Shown: positions 39,352 through 47,495 of the stretch, piece by piece
Layout: each line of letters begins with the position of its first letter
How positions within the stretch are numbered: position 1 is the stretch's first letter
Source of the DNA: an uncultured Propionivibrio sp.
Lineage (GTDB): Bacteria; Pseudomonadota; Gammaproteobacteria; Burkholderiales; Rhodocyclaceae
Reading direction: 5' to 3'
Length of the DNA: 64,000 bases
Assembly: GCF_963666255.1 (NCBI RefSeq)
Contig: NZ_OY762656.1
Coordinates: 2,020,695 to 2,084,694 of the forward strand
Notes under the pieces: model-generated
The model's database searches: none
The model's input: only the letters and a program-made list of their open reading frames with translations
What the model was told of the DNA's origin: nothing
Position numbers and translations under genes: made by a program

Positions 39352-39448
39352 GACATTGACCAATAAATCCGATTGGAATCCGTGTCCGCCACCAAAGTTC
39401 AACCCCGCGATGATGCGCCCAGATATCGGATCGTGCGCACCGTTTTCA

Positions 39449-39469
39449 TTGATACCTTTTCAGTATCAA
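39449..39469. promoter_or_regulatory. Inverted repeat between ppc and the TRAP gene
   Basis: TTGATAC (39449-39455) and GTATCAA (39463-39469) flank CTTTTCA, close to the second palindrome at 39478. It could serve the ppc promoter or the TRAP promoter. Confidence 0.4.
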
Positions 39470-39477
39470 AAGACCAT

Positions 39478-39491
39478 TCAAATGGTATTTG
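39478..39491. promoter_or_regulatory. Operator-like palindrome shared with the cupin promoter
   Basis: TCAAATGGTATTTG is identical, on the opposite strand, to the core of the perfect 17-bp palindrome at 43651-43667 upstream of the cupin operon. It lies 221 bases before the TRAP solute-binding gene. Finding it at both promoters that bracket the cluster points to one common regulator, most simply the LysR protein encoded between them. Confidence 0.5.
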
Positions 39492-39711
39492 TATTGCCGG
39501 AGTGGGAGGGCAACAATTAAACCCGCTGAGATTTCCGATTGGTTTGCCGGGTACGCTCCACGACCGGCGAGGAGACAGACACGGGGGTTAAGGCTTCTCC
39601 TGATCAGACCGTCTGCGGGGAAGCCATTGACGTACCGGGAACAGGTATCCGTCGTACGCCGGCGCCGTTTTACAGTTAGCAGAATAACCATATCAACGTC
39701 TGGGAGTCGCG

Positions 39712-40686
39712 ATGAAACAACACAGAATTTCATGCATGTCGATGCTGGCCGCACTGCTTTTGAGCAGTACCACGATCATGGCGCGCGACTTTCGCGCCGC
39801 CGACAATCAGCCGCTGGATTATCCAACGGTGCTTGCCGTGAAGTACATCGGTGAGCAGATTTCGACCGCAACCCAGGGCAAGTACAACATCAAGGTCTAT
39901 GGCAACAGTTCGCTCGGATCGGGGAAAGACGCCATCGAGCAAGTCAAGATCGGTGCGATCGACCTGACGCGCGTGTCGACGTCCGAATTCCACGGCATCA
40001 TCCCGGAGTCGCTGGTGCCTTCCTTCCCGTTCCTGTTCCGCGACATCGATCATTTCCGCAAGGTCATGAACGGACCGGTCGGTGACGAGATTCTGGCGTC
40101 GTTCGACAAGGCCGGGTATGTCGCCCTGTGCTTCTACGAGGCCGGCGCCCGCTCGATCTATGCGAAACGGCCGATCCGCACGCTGGCGGATGCCAAAGGC
40201 CTGAAGATTCGTGTACAGCCTTCCGAACTGTGGGTGGCGATCGCTGCGGCGATGGGTGCGACGGCAACGCCGATTCCCTATGCCGAAGTCTATACGGCGC
40301 TCAAGACGGGCCTGGTCGATGCAGCGGAGAATAACTATCCGTCGTATGAGACGTCGAAGCATTACGAGGCCGCGCCGGTGTTCAGCGAAACGCAGCACGT
40401 CATGGCTCCCGACGTGGTGGTGTTCTCGAAGAAGGTGTGGGACACCCTTTCCAAGGACGACCAGGCGATCATCCGCAAGGCGGCGAAAGACTCCGTTCCG
40501 TATTTCACCAAGCTCTGGACCGCAAAGGAACTGGACTCCAAGAACCTCGTCCAGAAGGCGGGAACGCAGTTCATCACCGATGTGAACAAGAAGGAGTTCG
40601 TCGGCGCCATGAAACCCGTTTGGGATAAATTCACCCCGACGCCCGAGTTGAAGGCGCTGGTGCAAAAGATCGTCGACACCAAATAG
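39712..40686 (+). CDS. TRAP transporter solute-binding protein (DctP family)
   Basis: A 324-residue periplasmic protein. It has a signal peptide (residues 1 to about 24, ending SSTTIMA), then the DctP fold with IRVQPSELW (ligand-binding Arg region) and AAENNYPSYETSKHYE. DctP proteins capture organic or sugar acids and hand them to a DctQM membrane unit. No dctQ or dctM gene is in the window, so this is an orphan binding protein unless the partners are elsewhere. GGGAG precedes the ATG. The cluster it heads (LysR, epimerase, IolB-like, cupin) suggests a sugar-acid or inositol-derived ligand, which is inference. Confidence 0.9.
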   Translation: MKQHRISCMSMLAALLLSSTTIMARDFRAADNQPLDYPTVLAVKYIGEQISTATQGKYNIKVYGNSSLGSGKDAIEQVKIGAIDLTRVSTSEFHGIIPESLVPSFPFLFRDIDHFRKVMNGPVGDEILASFDKAGYVALCFYEAGARSIYAKRPIRTLADAKGLKIRVQPSELWVAIAAAMGATATPIPYAEVYTALKTGLVDAAENNYPSYETSKHYEAAPVFSETQHVMAPDVVVFSKKVWDTLSKDDQAIIRKAAKDSVPYFTKLWTAKELDSKNLVQKAGTQFITDVNKKEFVGAMKPVWDKFTPTPELKALVQKIVDTK

Positions 40687-40704
40687 AACGTCGATCCTCC
40701 CGAG

Positions 40705-40739
40705 GCCCGCAGGTGTGATGCCACATCTGTGGGCTTTTT
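40705..40739 (+). terminator. Intrinsic terminator after the TRAP gene
   Basis: A long stem, GCCCGCAGGTGTG against CACATCTGTGGGC with two G-T pairs, around ATGC and followed by TTTTT. It ends the TRAP transcript before the LysR gene. Confidence 0.8.
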
Positions 40740-40826
40740 CTTGAAGAAACCCCTAGACTACGACTTCGGCTGTCGTCAGCGAATCGATGCGGACAGCGTC
40801 ATCCGGAATCCGCGGGGATCGATGTC

Positions 40827-41708
40827 ATGGACATAAGGCAACTGAAGTACTTCATCGCTGTCGCCGAAGAGCAGCATATCGGACGTGCGGCGGACCGCTT
40901 GCATATCTCGCAACCGCCGCTTACCCGTCAGATCCATGCGCTCGAGGCGGAACTCGGCGTCCTGCTGTTCACCCGGACGAAATGGGGGGTGAAACTGACC
41001 CAGGTCGGCGAGTATCTGCTCGACCATGCCCGGGACATCAAGGCGCATGTCGAACTGGTCAAGGAGCATGCCAAGCATGTGAGCAAGGGGCAGGTCGGAC
41101 GAATCGATGCCGGTGTCTATGGGTCGGCCATGCTCAACGTCATCCCGCAGATTCTCGACTCGTTTTCGGCGAACTATCCCGGCGTCAAGGTGGTGCTGCA
41201 CACGCTCAACAAGGGGCGCCAGATCGACGCCCTGCATCGCGGCCAGATCATGATTGCGTTCGAGCGCTACATTCCGAAGTCGAAAGGCCTGAAAGTGGAG
41301 CAGGTCTGCGCGGAACCGCTCTGCGTCGCCCTGAACGAGCGCAATCCCCTGTCGAAGCTCGCGTCCATCCGGATGGATCAGTTGCGCGGCGAGCCGATCA
41401 TCGGCGAGGTCGTGCCGAGCGTTGCCGTCAAGCAGCTATTTGATCGGCATTGTTTCGAGCCGCTCGTGGCGCAAAAGTCCGAAGACATGATTTCCGCCGC
41501 GGTCATGGTGGCCGGCGGATTCGGAACGGCAGTCGTTCCCGCCTCGCTGCAGAATCTGCAATTGCCCAACGTCGTGTTCAGGCCGCTGGAAGAGGGCGCT
41601 GAAACGCTTATCGAACTTCATTGTGCGTATCGCTCCGATGAAAGCTCGCCGCTGTTACACGCCTTGTTGGAAACGGTTCGGCAATACGACCGCATGGCGG
41701 TTGCCTGA
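40827..41708 (+). CDS. LysR-family transcriptional regulator
   Basis: A 293-residue regulator. The N-terminal winged helix (MDIRQLKYFIAVAEEQHIGR, then ADRLHISQPPLTRQIHALEA) is of the LysR type. The C-terminal effector domain has GYGSAML-like and MVAGGFGTAVVPASL patterns. It most resembles LysR proteins that control aromatic or organic acid catabolism. It sits between the TRAP gene and the convergent sugar genes and probably regulates both through the shared ATCAAAT-type palindrome; the inducer is unknown. The ATG at 40827 is followed directly by the canonical DIRQLKYF. Confidence 0.92.
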   Translation: MDIRQLKYFIAVAEEQHIGRAADRLHISQPPLTRQIHALEAELGVLLFTRTKWGVKLTQVGEYLLDHARDIKAHVELVKEHAKHVSKGQVGRIDAGVYGSAMLNVIPQILDSFSANYPGVKVVLHTLNKGRQIDALHRGQIMIAFERYIPKSKGLKVEQVCAEPLCVALNERNPLSKLASIRMDQLRGEPIIGEVVPSVAVKQLFDRHCFEPLVAQKSEDMISAAVMVAGGFGTAVVPASLQNLQLPNVVFRPLEEGAETLIELHCAYRSDESSPLLHALLETVRQYDRMAVA

Positions 41709-41732
41709 AATCTCCGCTGACGCCGACGGAAT

Positions 41733-42428
41733 CTAGTCGAGAACTTCGACCGCACGCGTCAGGGTTTGCTTGAAGCGCACGCAGGCATCGGCAATGCCAT
41801 CCGGCTGGCGAAAAACGGTGAATATCCCCGTCACGTAGATCTCGGCCCCCCGGCGGGCGCACTCAATCGCATTGGGATAATCGACGCCGCCGTCGATCGA
41901 GATCAGGAAATCGACGCCATGGGCTTTGCGCAGGGCGACAAGCGCATCCAGACGCCCCAGGCTGTCTTCCATGAACCGCTGTCCGGCGTAGCCGGGTTCG
42001 ACGGTCATCAGGACGACGTAGTCAAGAAAATGAATGACCGGTTCGATCACCGAGACGGGCTGGCTCGGGTTGATGACGACACCGGCCTTCATCCCCATGT
42101 CGCGGATCGTCGTCAGCGTCCTGCGCGAGAAATGGGTGGCGTCCATGTGAAAACTGACCCAGTCGGCGCCATTGCTTTTCAATAACGGCAGGTAGCTCAT
42201 CGGGTCCGTCACCATGAGATGGACGTCCGCCACCATCTCCGGGTACTTGGTTTTCAACTCGCCGACGATCTTCACCGGGAAGCACAGGTTCGGGACGTAG
42301 TGACCGTCCATGATGTCGATGTGAAACCAGTCTGCCCCGCCCCGGACGAGTTCCTCGACTTGCTGACCGAGTTCCGTGAAGGCGCAGTTCGCCAGCGATG
42401 GCGCGTTGATGATTCGCGTGGAATTCAT
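41733..42428 (-). CDS. Ribulose-phosphate 3-epimerase family protein, probably for a special sugar
   Basis: A 231-residue TIM-barrel enzyme with the family's catalytic blocks: FHIDIMDGHYVPN, DVHLMVTDP, VEPGYAGQRF and SIDGGV. Metal-binding His and Asp residues are present. The sequence is closer in feel to D-allulose-6-phosphate epimerases and other peripheral members than to housekeeping Rpe, and the catabolic context supports a specialised substrate. The start lies 3 bases after the stop of the IolB-like gene, in one minus-strand operon with it and the cupin gene. The gene ends convergent to the LysR gene. Confidence 0.85.
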   Translation of the reverse strand: MNSTRIINAPSLANCAFTELGQQVEELVRGGADWFHIDIMDGHYVPNLCFPVKIVGELKTKYPEMVADVHLMVTDPMSYLPLLKSNGADWVSFHMDATHFSRRTLTTIRDMGMKAGVVINPSQPVSVIEPVIHFLDYVVLMTVEPGYAGQRFMEDSLGRLDALVALRKAHGVDFLISIDGGVDYPNAIECARRGAEIYVTGIFTVFRQPDGIADACVRFKQTLTRAVEVLD

Positions 42429-42431
42429 TGG

Positions 42432-43184
42432 CTATTCCAGTTTGTTTCCATAGATTTCCTGCGTATGCAGGTCCATGAAATTTCGATCCTCTGCCGTCGT
42501 GCTGACCATGCAATAGACGTAACGGATGCCGGTTTTCGGGCAGCCGACGTTCGGGTGGTAACCGGACGGAATGCTTATGACATGGCCGTTCTGCACCAGG
42601 GCGACCTTGGCCTCCTGCATGTCGTCATAGACGCATTGCAATGCGAAGCCGTCATCCATGTTGAAATAGACGTAGACTTCCTCGCGTTTCTCGCCGTGCT
42701 CATGGGGCGGCCATGCCGTCCACCCGCCCGGTGCGCCGAAGCATATTCCCATCAGGAAACGGCTCGAATCGAATTTTTCGTCGATGAAATTCCAGACTTC
42801 GCGGCGGGTACCGAGTTCTGTTTTGCCATAGGTCTTGTGCCGCTCGTCGGCATCGACATCCTTGAACCGGATGTGCGCGAACGCGGTCGGTCGGGCACAG
42901 GGTGCGCCGTAGCGAATGACGACGGCAGGGCCGTTCAGGAGCGCAATCTCGCTATTGATCGGTACATACAGCATGTCGCCGAGTTCTGCCGTCCCCGTGG
43001 CGTCCTGATGGCGATAGGCCAGCTTTCCTTCGATGACGACGAGGCACAGTTCCTCCTCGCGGCTCTTGAGCAGCATTTCGGCGGCGCTGATCTCCAGGCG
43101 TTGAAGGCTGGTGTGGACGAGTCCTATCGCTGCGGGTTTGAGAAGACTGCATGTCTCCTCGGGCTTGAAATGATATTTGGGCAT
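42432..43184 (-). CDS. IolB/KduI-like sugar-acid isomerase
   Basis: A 250-residue double-cupin protein. It has an N-terminal cupin strand set (EEELCLVVIEGKLAYRHQD) and the metal-site region WPPHEHGEKREEVYVYFNMD in the second half, then GHVISIPSGYHPNVGCP. This HEH...E pattern is characteristic of 5-deoxy-glucuronate isomerase (IolB) and the related KduI. The enzyme would isomerise a uronate-like intermediate. The other inositol genes (iolC, D, E, G) are not in the window, so the exact pathway is open. The ATG at 43184 is chosen because upstream residues look non-coding. Confidence 0.75.
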   Translation of the reverse strand: MPKYHFKPEETCSLLKPAAIGLVHTSLQRLEISAAEMLLKSREEELCLVVIEGKLAYRHQDATGTAELGDMLYVPINSEIALLNGPAVVIRYGAPCARPTAFAHIRFKDVDADERHKTYGKTELGTRREVWNFIDEKFDSSRFLMGICFGAPGGWTAWPPHEHGEKREEVYVYFNMDDGFALQCVYDDMQEAKVALVQNGHVISIPSGYHPNVGCPKTGIRYVYCMVSTTAEDRNFMDLHTQEIYGNKLE

Positions 43185-43240
43185 GTTCGGATCGGATTTT
43201 CTGTTCGCTTCTGACGGGGTGTTCGCGTTGTCGTCGGGGG

Positions 43241-43576
43241 TTACTTCGGGAAGTGGTAGATGAACACGCGCAGGTTGTCCTTTCCCACCTTCCGAATGGC
43301 ATGAGGAACACCGGCCGGCGCATACATCGCGCATCCGGGTGCCAGGTCGTATTCGGCATTGTCGATTTTCATTTTCCCGTGGCCGCTGATGACGTAGAAG
43401 CCCTCGTGATCGTCGTGTACGCCGGGTTCGGGATACTGCTCGCCGAAGAAGACGTTGAACATCGCCGAACAGGCCGCGATCGGCGTGTTGAGATCGTCGA
43501 ATATCGGGTAGCTCAAAGCGCCCGGGTACTCCTTCCGGTCACTCTCGTCGGGATGCGCCACATAGGTATCGGTCAT
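43241..43576 (-). CDS. Small cupin-domain protein
   Basis: A 111-residue single cupin with DDHEGFYVISGHGKMKID and APAGVPHAIRKVG, giving the usual two cupin motifs and metal-binding His/Glu/His set. It could be a mutarotase or isomerase of the pathway, or a sensor. The ATG at 43576 has GGA 7 bases upstream; an earlier in-frame ATG at 43594 is possible. It is the first gene of the minus-strand operon with the IolB-like and epimerase genes. A perfect 17-bp palindrome lies 75 bases upstream. Confidence 0.8.
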   Translation of the reverse strand: MTDTYVAHPDESDRKEYPGALSYPIFDDLNTPIAACSAMFNVFFGEQYPEPGVHDDHEGFYVISGHGKMKIDNAEYDLAPGCAMYAPAGVPHAIRKVGKDNLRVFIYHFPK

Positions 43577-43650
43577 TGTTTTTCCAGTATTCATCGCGGT
43601 GAATCGGGCGGGTCGTGTTGAACGCCATTTTTTATTCTCGGGGCAGCCGA

Positions 43651-43667
43651 ATCAAATACCATTTGAT
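43651..43667. promoter_or_regulatory. Perfect 17-bp palindrome upstream of the cupin operon
   Basis: ATCAAAT (43651-43657), ACC, ATTTGAT (43661-43667). Its 14-base core recurs at 39478-39491 before the TRAP gene. It is the likely operator of the cluster regulator. Confidence 0.6.
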
Positions 43668-43996
43668 CGCATCGCTCATACCGCCAAGGTATCAATCCGC
43701 TGCTGCTGCGAATTGCCGAACCGGCCGCGCGTCTTGACGTGTTGCCCCGAACAGGGATGTCTGGAACGAGGCGTCCGGGCAAAAGCATCAGGCGAACGGC
43801 ATGATTTCTGTGACGTACGGGGAGCACCTGGACGGGGGGGCATGCGCGTTCAGTTTTTTTCACCGACGTACCCCGTCCGTACCGTCAAATCCACCGCCTC
43901 GGTTTCACGCACGACGGAAAATTGCTTCCGGACGCGTGGGCCTCATTGCGTCCCCGGTGTTCGCAAGACGGTGCCTTGGTTTTTGGGAAGAAGAAC

Positions 43997-44025
43997 TTGC
44001 ATACAAGTTACTTTTGTATTATAGT
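43997..44025 (+). promoter_or_regulatory. Strong sigma-70-type promoter
   Basis: TTGCAT (43997-44002), 17 bases, TATAGT (44020-44025). Spacing is ideal and both hexamers are close to consensus. Transcription would start near 44032, with an intrinsic terminator only 65 bases on. Confidence 0.6.
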
Positions 44026-44031
44026 AACTAC

Positions 44032-44097
44032 AAATGTTTCAACCTCCTGTGACCCTCGATGTAGTACCTTTAGCCCCATTTTTGGGGCTTTTTCTTT
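44032..44097 (+). ncRNA. Candidate small RNA with an anti-Shine-Dalgarno-like segment
   Basis: Promoter at 43997-44025 and terminator at 44072-44096 define a transcript of about 65 bases with no open frame. Its single-stranded 5' half contains TTTCAACCTCCTGTGACC, whose CCTCCT could pair with ribosome binding sites of target mRNAs. The RNA stops 110 bases before the BioB-like gene, so it could alternatively be a leader with an attenuator for that gene. Confidence 0.5.
44072..44096 (+). terminator. Intrinsic terminator of the candidate small RNA
   Basis: AGCCCCA (44072-44078) pairs with TGGGGCT (44083-44089), followed by a T-rich run. Confidence 0.8.
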
Positions 44098-44205
44098 TTC
44101 GGCTCAAGGGTTTGTCCGCTTTCTTCGAATGCCGGACTGCGTATTGTCACAATTGACCAATCACCGCAGGACGTCTAGCGTTGCGTTTTTTTGCGCGTGA
44201 CGACC

Positions 44206-45168
44206 ATGAGTGCAGAACACATCGAGGCTTTGAAGCAACGGATCATCGGCGGCGGCGAAATCACGCCGGAAGAGGCGCAGGCACTGGCGGCGACGCCCGA
44301 TGTCGAGGCGCTGTATGCGGCGGCCGATCAGATCCGGGTGCATTTCATGGGCAACGCGGTCGATATGTGCTCGATCCTGAACGCCCGTTCCGGCCGCTGC
44401 TCGGAAGATTGCAAATGGTGTTCGCAGTCGCGCCATTTCAAGACCGGGGTGCCCGAGTATCCCCTTGTCGCCGAAGCGGAGGGCGTCGAGGCCGCGCTCG
44501 GCAACCATGCCCACGGCGTCGGCCGTTTTTCGCTGGTGACCAGTGGGCGGACCATGAAGCCGAAACAGGTCGATCAGGCCTGCAACATTTATCGGGCGAT
44601 TCGCGCGAAGTGTTCCATCCGCCTCTGCGCTTCGATGGGGTTGCTCAAGCGTGCGGAGTTGAAAAAGCTCTGGGATGCCGGGGTCGAACGCTATCACTGC
44701 AATATTGAAACGGCGGCTTCGCATTTTTCCAGCCTGTGCTCCACGCATACCTTCGAGGACAAGGTGCGCACGATCCGCGACGCCCAGGCGGTTGGCATGG
44801 CCGTCTGCAGCGGCGGGATCTTCGGCATGGGCGAAAGCATGGCGCAGCGGATCGAGATGGCGTTCTCGCTGCGGGAACTCGGGGTTGACTCGATTCCGAT
44901 CAATATCCTGAATCCGATCGAGGGCACGCCGCTTGAGCATCAGCCGCGTCTTTCCGACGAGGAGATCCTGGTAACCATCGCCGTCTTCCGTTTCGTCAAT
45001 CCGCGCGTGCATCTGCGTTTTGCCGGCGGTCGCAGCCTGATCGCGTCGATTCAGGAAAAAGCCCTGGCGGCGGGCGTGAATGCGGCCATCGTCGGCGATT
45101 ACCTGACGACGCTTGGCGCCGGCGTCGAGCAGGACAAGGCGATGTTCCGGCGTCTCGGGCGCCTGTAA
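44206..45168 (+). CDS. bioB: Biotin synthase-like radical SAM enzyme (BioB family) lacking one auxiliary-cluster cysteine
   Basis: A 320-residue radical SAM enzyme with the CxxxCxxC cluster CSEDCKWC (Cys65, 69, 72). BioB-type blocks follow: RYHCNIETA, VCSGGIFGMGES and FRFVNPRVHLRFAGGR. BioB inserts sulfur into dethiobiotin and holds a second iron-sulfur cluster on three Cys and one Arg. Aligned by eye, Cys141, Cys201 and Arg271 are present, but the first ligand position is Ser109 in GVGRFSLVTSGR. It may therefore bind a different auxiliary cluster or be a BioB-related enzyme with another product. The ATG at 44206 is used; a TTG at 44191 is alternative. No other bio gene is adjacent. Confidence 0.75.
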   Translation: MSAEHIEALKQRIIGGGEITPEEAQALAATPDVEALYAAADQIRVHFMGNAVDMCSILNARSGRCSEDCKWCSQSRHFKTGVPEYPLVAEAEGVEAALGNHAHGVGRFSLVTSGRTMKPKQVDQACNIYRAIRAKCSIRLCASMGLLKRAELKKLWDAGVERYHCNIETAASHFSSLCSTHTFEDKVRTIRDAQAVGMAVCSGGIFGMGESMAQRIEMAFSLRELGVDSIPINILNPIEGTPLEHQPRLSDEEILVTIAVFRFVNPRVHLRFAGGRSLIASIQEKALAAGVNAAIVGDYLTTLGAGVEQDKAMFRRLGRL

Positions 45169-45186
45169 GCCCGACGGCAAGACACA

Positions 45187-45224
45187 CGCCGGCCCGTCGA
45201 ATTATTCGGCGCGCCGGCGGTTTT
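45187..45224 (+). terminator. Intrinsic terminator after the BioB-like gene
   Basis: CGCCGGC (45187-45193) pairs with GCCGGCG (45213-45219), followed by TTTT. Confidence 0.6.
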
Positions 45225-45560
45225 CGGCGGCGATGATGGCAAAGGTTATCAACAGCGTTGTTCCCGTCTCAAAAATGCGCCACGGCTGGAGACTTTTTCC
45301 CCAGATTTTGGCGATCGTCCTGATTTGATTGGGGTTTGTCGTGGACCGGCAGCGTTCTTACTGACGTCTCGGTCAGTCACGGTGTTTTGTGGGAATCCCC
45401 TTGTTTCAAGGCGTTCAGGCAATTTCACCGGCGGCGTCCGGGGATCGGCGGGCGGGACGATTCGGCAAGAACGAAAGCCTTCGGCGCCAGAACTGACGGG
45501 CTGCCTAAAAAATAGGCGAACGACTTCGAGGCATGGCCGCTAGTGCGGTTTGGACGGGTG

Positions 45561-45589
45561 TCCACAGAGTTATCCACAGAAAAAGTGGA
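45561..45589. repeat. DnaA-box-containing motif, copy 1
   Basis: TCCACAGAGTTATCCACA followed by GAAAAAGTGGA, containing the consensus DnaA box TTATCCACA (45570-45578) inside TCCAC/GTGGA inverted arms. Nearly the same 30-base motif occurs at 55109-55138. The rest of the 45225-45648 gap holds no gene I can support. Confidence 0.55.
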
Positions 45590-45648
45590 TGGTCCAAAAG
45601 TCAAGAGGTCTGGCGAAAAAAAACCGGAAGCGGCGGTTTCAGCGGGGG

Positions 45649-46248
45649 TCAGTGCGACACATCGTAGCGCTGTGTGAAGTGCAGCACTTCGCCCGTGGCG
45701 GAGAACAGGCGTACGAGTTCGGCCATTTCCGCCGCTTCGTGCCGTGTCAATTCACCGCCGCCAAGGCGTTCGCCGCGGTAGCCGTTCACAATGATCGTTG
45801 TCCTCGAGCCGAAATCGGCCGTGTCAATCAGGCGGGTAGCGGTGCGGGCCTGGAGGAAGAGCGTGACGTCATTAATAAAGAGGATATCGCGCTCCGGGCG
45901 CAATCGGGCAATCAGCGCGTCGATGACTTCGGCATTGTCGCGGGCTTTGGCGAGCGCTTCGGCGTCCGACGTCGAACTGAGACGCGGTGGCACGAGCAGG
46001 GCGCGCAGGTCGAGCACGCCACACTCCGGCGGCGGCCGGAGTTCGCCGCCGACGCCGCGCATGCCCCGGGCCCTGGCCAGATCCGGCGGAATCGTCGGCG
46101 CCAGGTCGAGCAGGGCGATCCGGTGTCCGAGACCTTGCCGGCAGAGTGCCTCGAGCCAACGCCGGCATTGCGTGGTCTTGCCGGTATTGACGTCACCGGT
46201 GACGAGGATGCGCCGGTCGAGCGGATCGGCTTCCTGCGACACTGTCAT
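45649..46248 (-). CDS. P-loop NTPase of unknown role, coupled to an MFS transporter
   Basis: A 199-residue protein with Walker A GDVNTGKTTQ (about residues 18-27), a following LLDLAPT strand and a Walker B-like DILFINDVTLF. The fold resembles nucleotide kinases of the Clp1/CobW-like P-loop group, but I cannot assign a family. The open frame runs upstream to 47556 across the transporter in another frame; the ATG at 46248 overlapping the transporter stop as ATGA marks the real start. That coupling suggests joint expression. A role in cofactor or metal handling would be speculation. Confidence 0.65.
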   Translation of the reverse strand: MTVSQEADPLDRRILVTGDVNTGKTTQCRRWLEALCRQGLGHRIALLDLAPTIPPDLARARGMRGVGGELRPPPECGVLDLRALLVPPRLSSTSDAEALAKARDNAEVIDALIARLRPERDILFINDVTLFLQARTATRLIDTADFGSRTTIIVNGYRGERLGGGELTRHEAAEMAELVRLFSATGEVLHFTQRYDVSH

Positions 46249-47495
46249 TGCTTTTCCTGGCGCGGAACGGTGCCGGCGAACGTTTCCGGCAACAACAGGA
46301 GCATGACCGTGCCGGCCAGGTAGATGCCGCTCGTTACCAGCAGACCGGTCTGCAATCCGTAAACCTTGCCGATCGTGCCAATGGTGAAGGGGGCCAGGAT
46401 GGCGCCGATACGGCCCATGTTCCAGCAGAAGCCGCCGGCATAGGCGCGCACCTGGTCGGGAAAGAGTTCGGCATAGTAGGCGCCGAGAATGCCGCCCGAA
46501 CCACACAGGCCGAAGCCGACGACGGCGCCCCACCAGAACAGGAAGTTGGGGTTCTCGACAATGATGTAGAGGGTGATTGCGACGGCGCACAGCAGGAATG
46601 CGACCATCATGGCGCGGCGGCGCCCGATCTTGTCGGCGAGCAGGCCGAAGAACTGGAAGCCGAAGAACATGCCGACATACATGACGACGGAAAAGCCCAG
46701 CATGGTGGCGACGTCGAGGCCACGCTCGCGGGTGAGGAAGGTGGGAATCCAGAAGGCGGCGCCCCAGTAGCCGGCGAGGTTGACGATGCTCACCAGCGAA
46801 GCGGGCAGCGTGATGCGTGCCAGGCCCTTGGCGAAGATCGTCGTCAGTCCGACCTTGTCGGCCGGTGATTTTTGTTCCGTGCGCTTCGGTTGGGCGTCGG
46901 CCGGGATCAGTCGGTGCACGATCAGGGCGAGCGGGATCGAAACGGCGCCGAAGGCGAACAACCAGCGCCAGTCGATGGTGATGACAGAGCGGCCGACGGC
47001 CGAGGCGACGACCGCGCCGATGGCGAAGCTGCTGAAGACGAAGGAGGCGGCGCGCGCACGATATTCCGGCGCCCAGTGGTCGGCGATCAGCGCCGAGCAG
47101 GGGCCCCAGACGCCGCCAATGGCGAGTCCGGTGAAGAAGCGCAGGCCCATCCATGACGACCAGGTATCGACGAAATAGACGCCGCCCATGCCGACGCCGA
47201 GCCAGACGAGGGCGAGTACGAGCGAGAAACGGCGTCCGCGGTTCTCGGCGATCAGCCCGAAGACGATGCTGCCGAGCATGGCGCCGAGTGCAGTGGCCGA
47301 GCCGAGCAGTCCGCCGTCCGGCAGCGAGATGGCGAGGACCTTGAGCAGTACCGGCATGGCGATGGCCAGCACCATGAGATCGTAGCTGTCGAAGAGGTAG
47401 GCGATGAAGCCTGCCCAGAGGACCTTCCAGCGGTGGGCGGAGCCTCGGCTGAGGTCGTGGGGCGGCGCGCTGATCGACATGTTGTGCGTAGTCAT
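46245..47495 (-). CDS. MFS transporter, aromatic/organic acid:H+ symporter type
   Basis: A 416-residue membrane protein with 12 predicted helices. The signature loop after helix 2 reads GLIAENRGRRFSLV, and the central loop carries GLLADKIGRRRAMM, as in the AAHS/sugar-porter group. The N-terminal FDSYDLMVLAIAMP resembles the DxxD(L) helix-1 motif of aromatic acid transporters such as PcaK and BenK. The substrate is therefore probably an aromatic or dicarboxylic acid. The ATG at 47495 (MTTHNMSIS) is chosen over 47561. It is translationally coupled to the P-loop gene downstream. Confidence 0.85.
   Translation of the reverse strand: MTTHNMSISAPPHDLSRGSAHRWKVLWAGFIAYLFDSYDLMVLAIAMPVLLKVLAISLPDGGLLGSATALGAMLGSIVFGLIAENRGRRFSLVLALVWLGVGMGGVYFVDTWSSWMGLRFFTGLAIGGVWGPCSALIADHWAPEYRARAASFVFSSFAIGAVVASAVGRSVITIDWRWLFAFGAVSIPLALIVHRLIPADAQPKRTEQKSPADKVGLTTIFAKGLARITLPASLVSIVNLAGYWGAAFWIPTFLTRERGLDVATMLGFSVVMYVGMFFGFQFFGLLADKIGRRRAMMVAFLLCAVAITLYIIVENPNFLFWWGAVVGFGLCGSGGILGAYYAELFPDQVRAYAGGFCWNMGRIGAILAPFTIGTIGKVYGLQTGLLVTSGIYLAGTVMLLLLPETFAGTVPRQEKQ

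Noticed and set aside
43599-44024. 141-residue plus-strand frame before the BioB-like gene
   Set aside because: Cysteine- and arginine-rich with no start signal. It overlaps the cupin promoter palindrome and the small RNA promoter.
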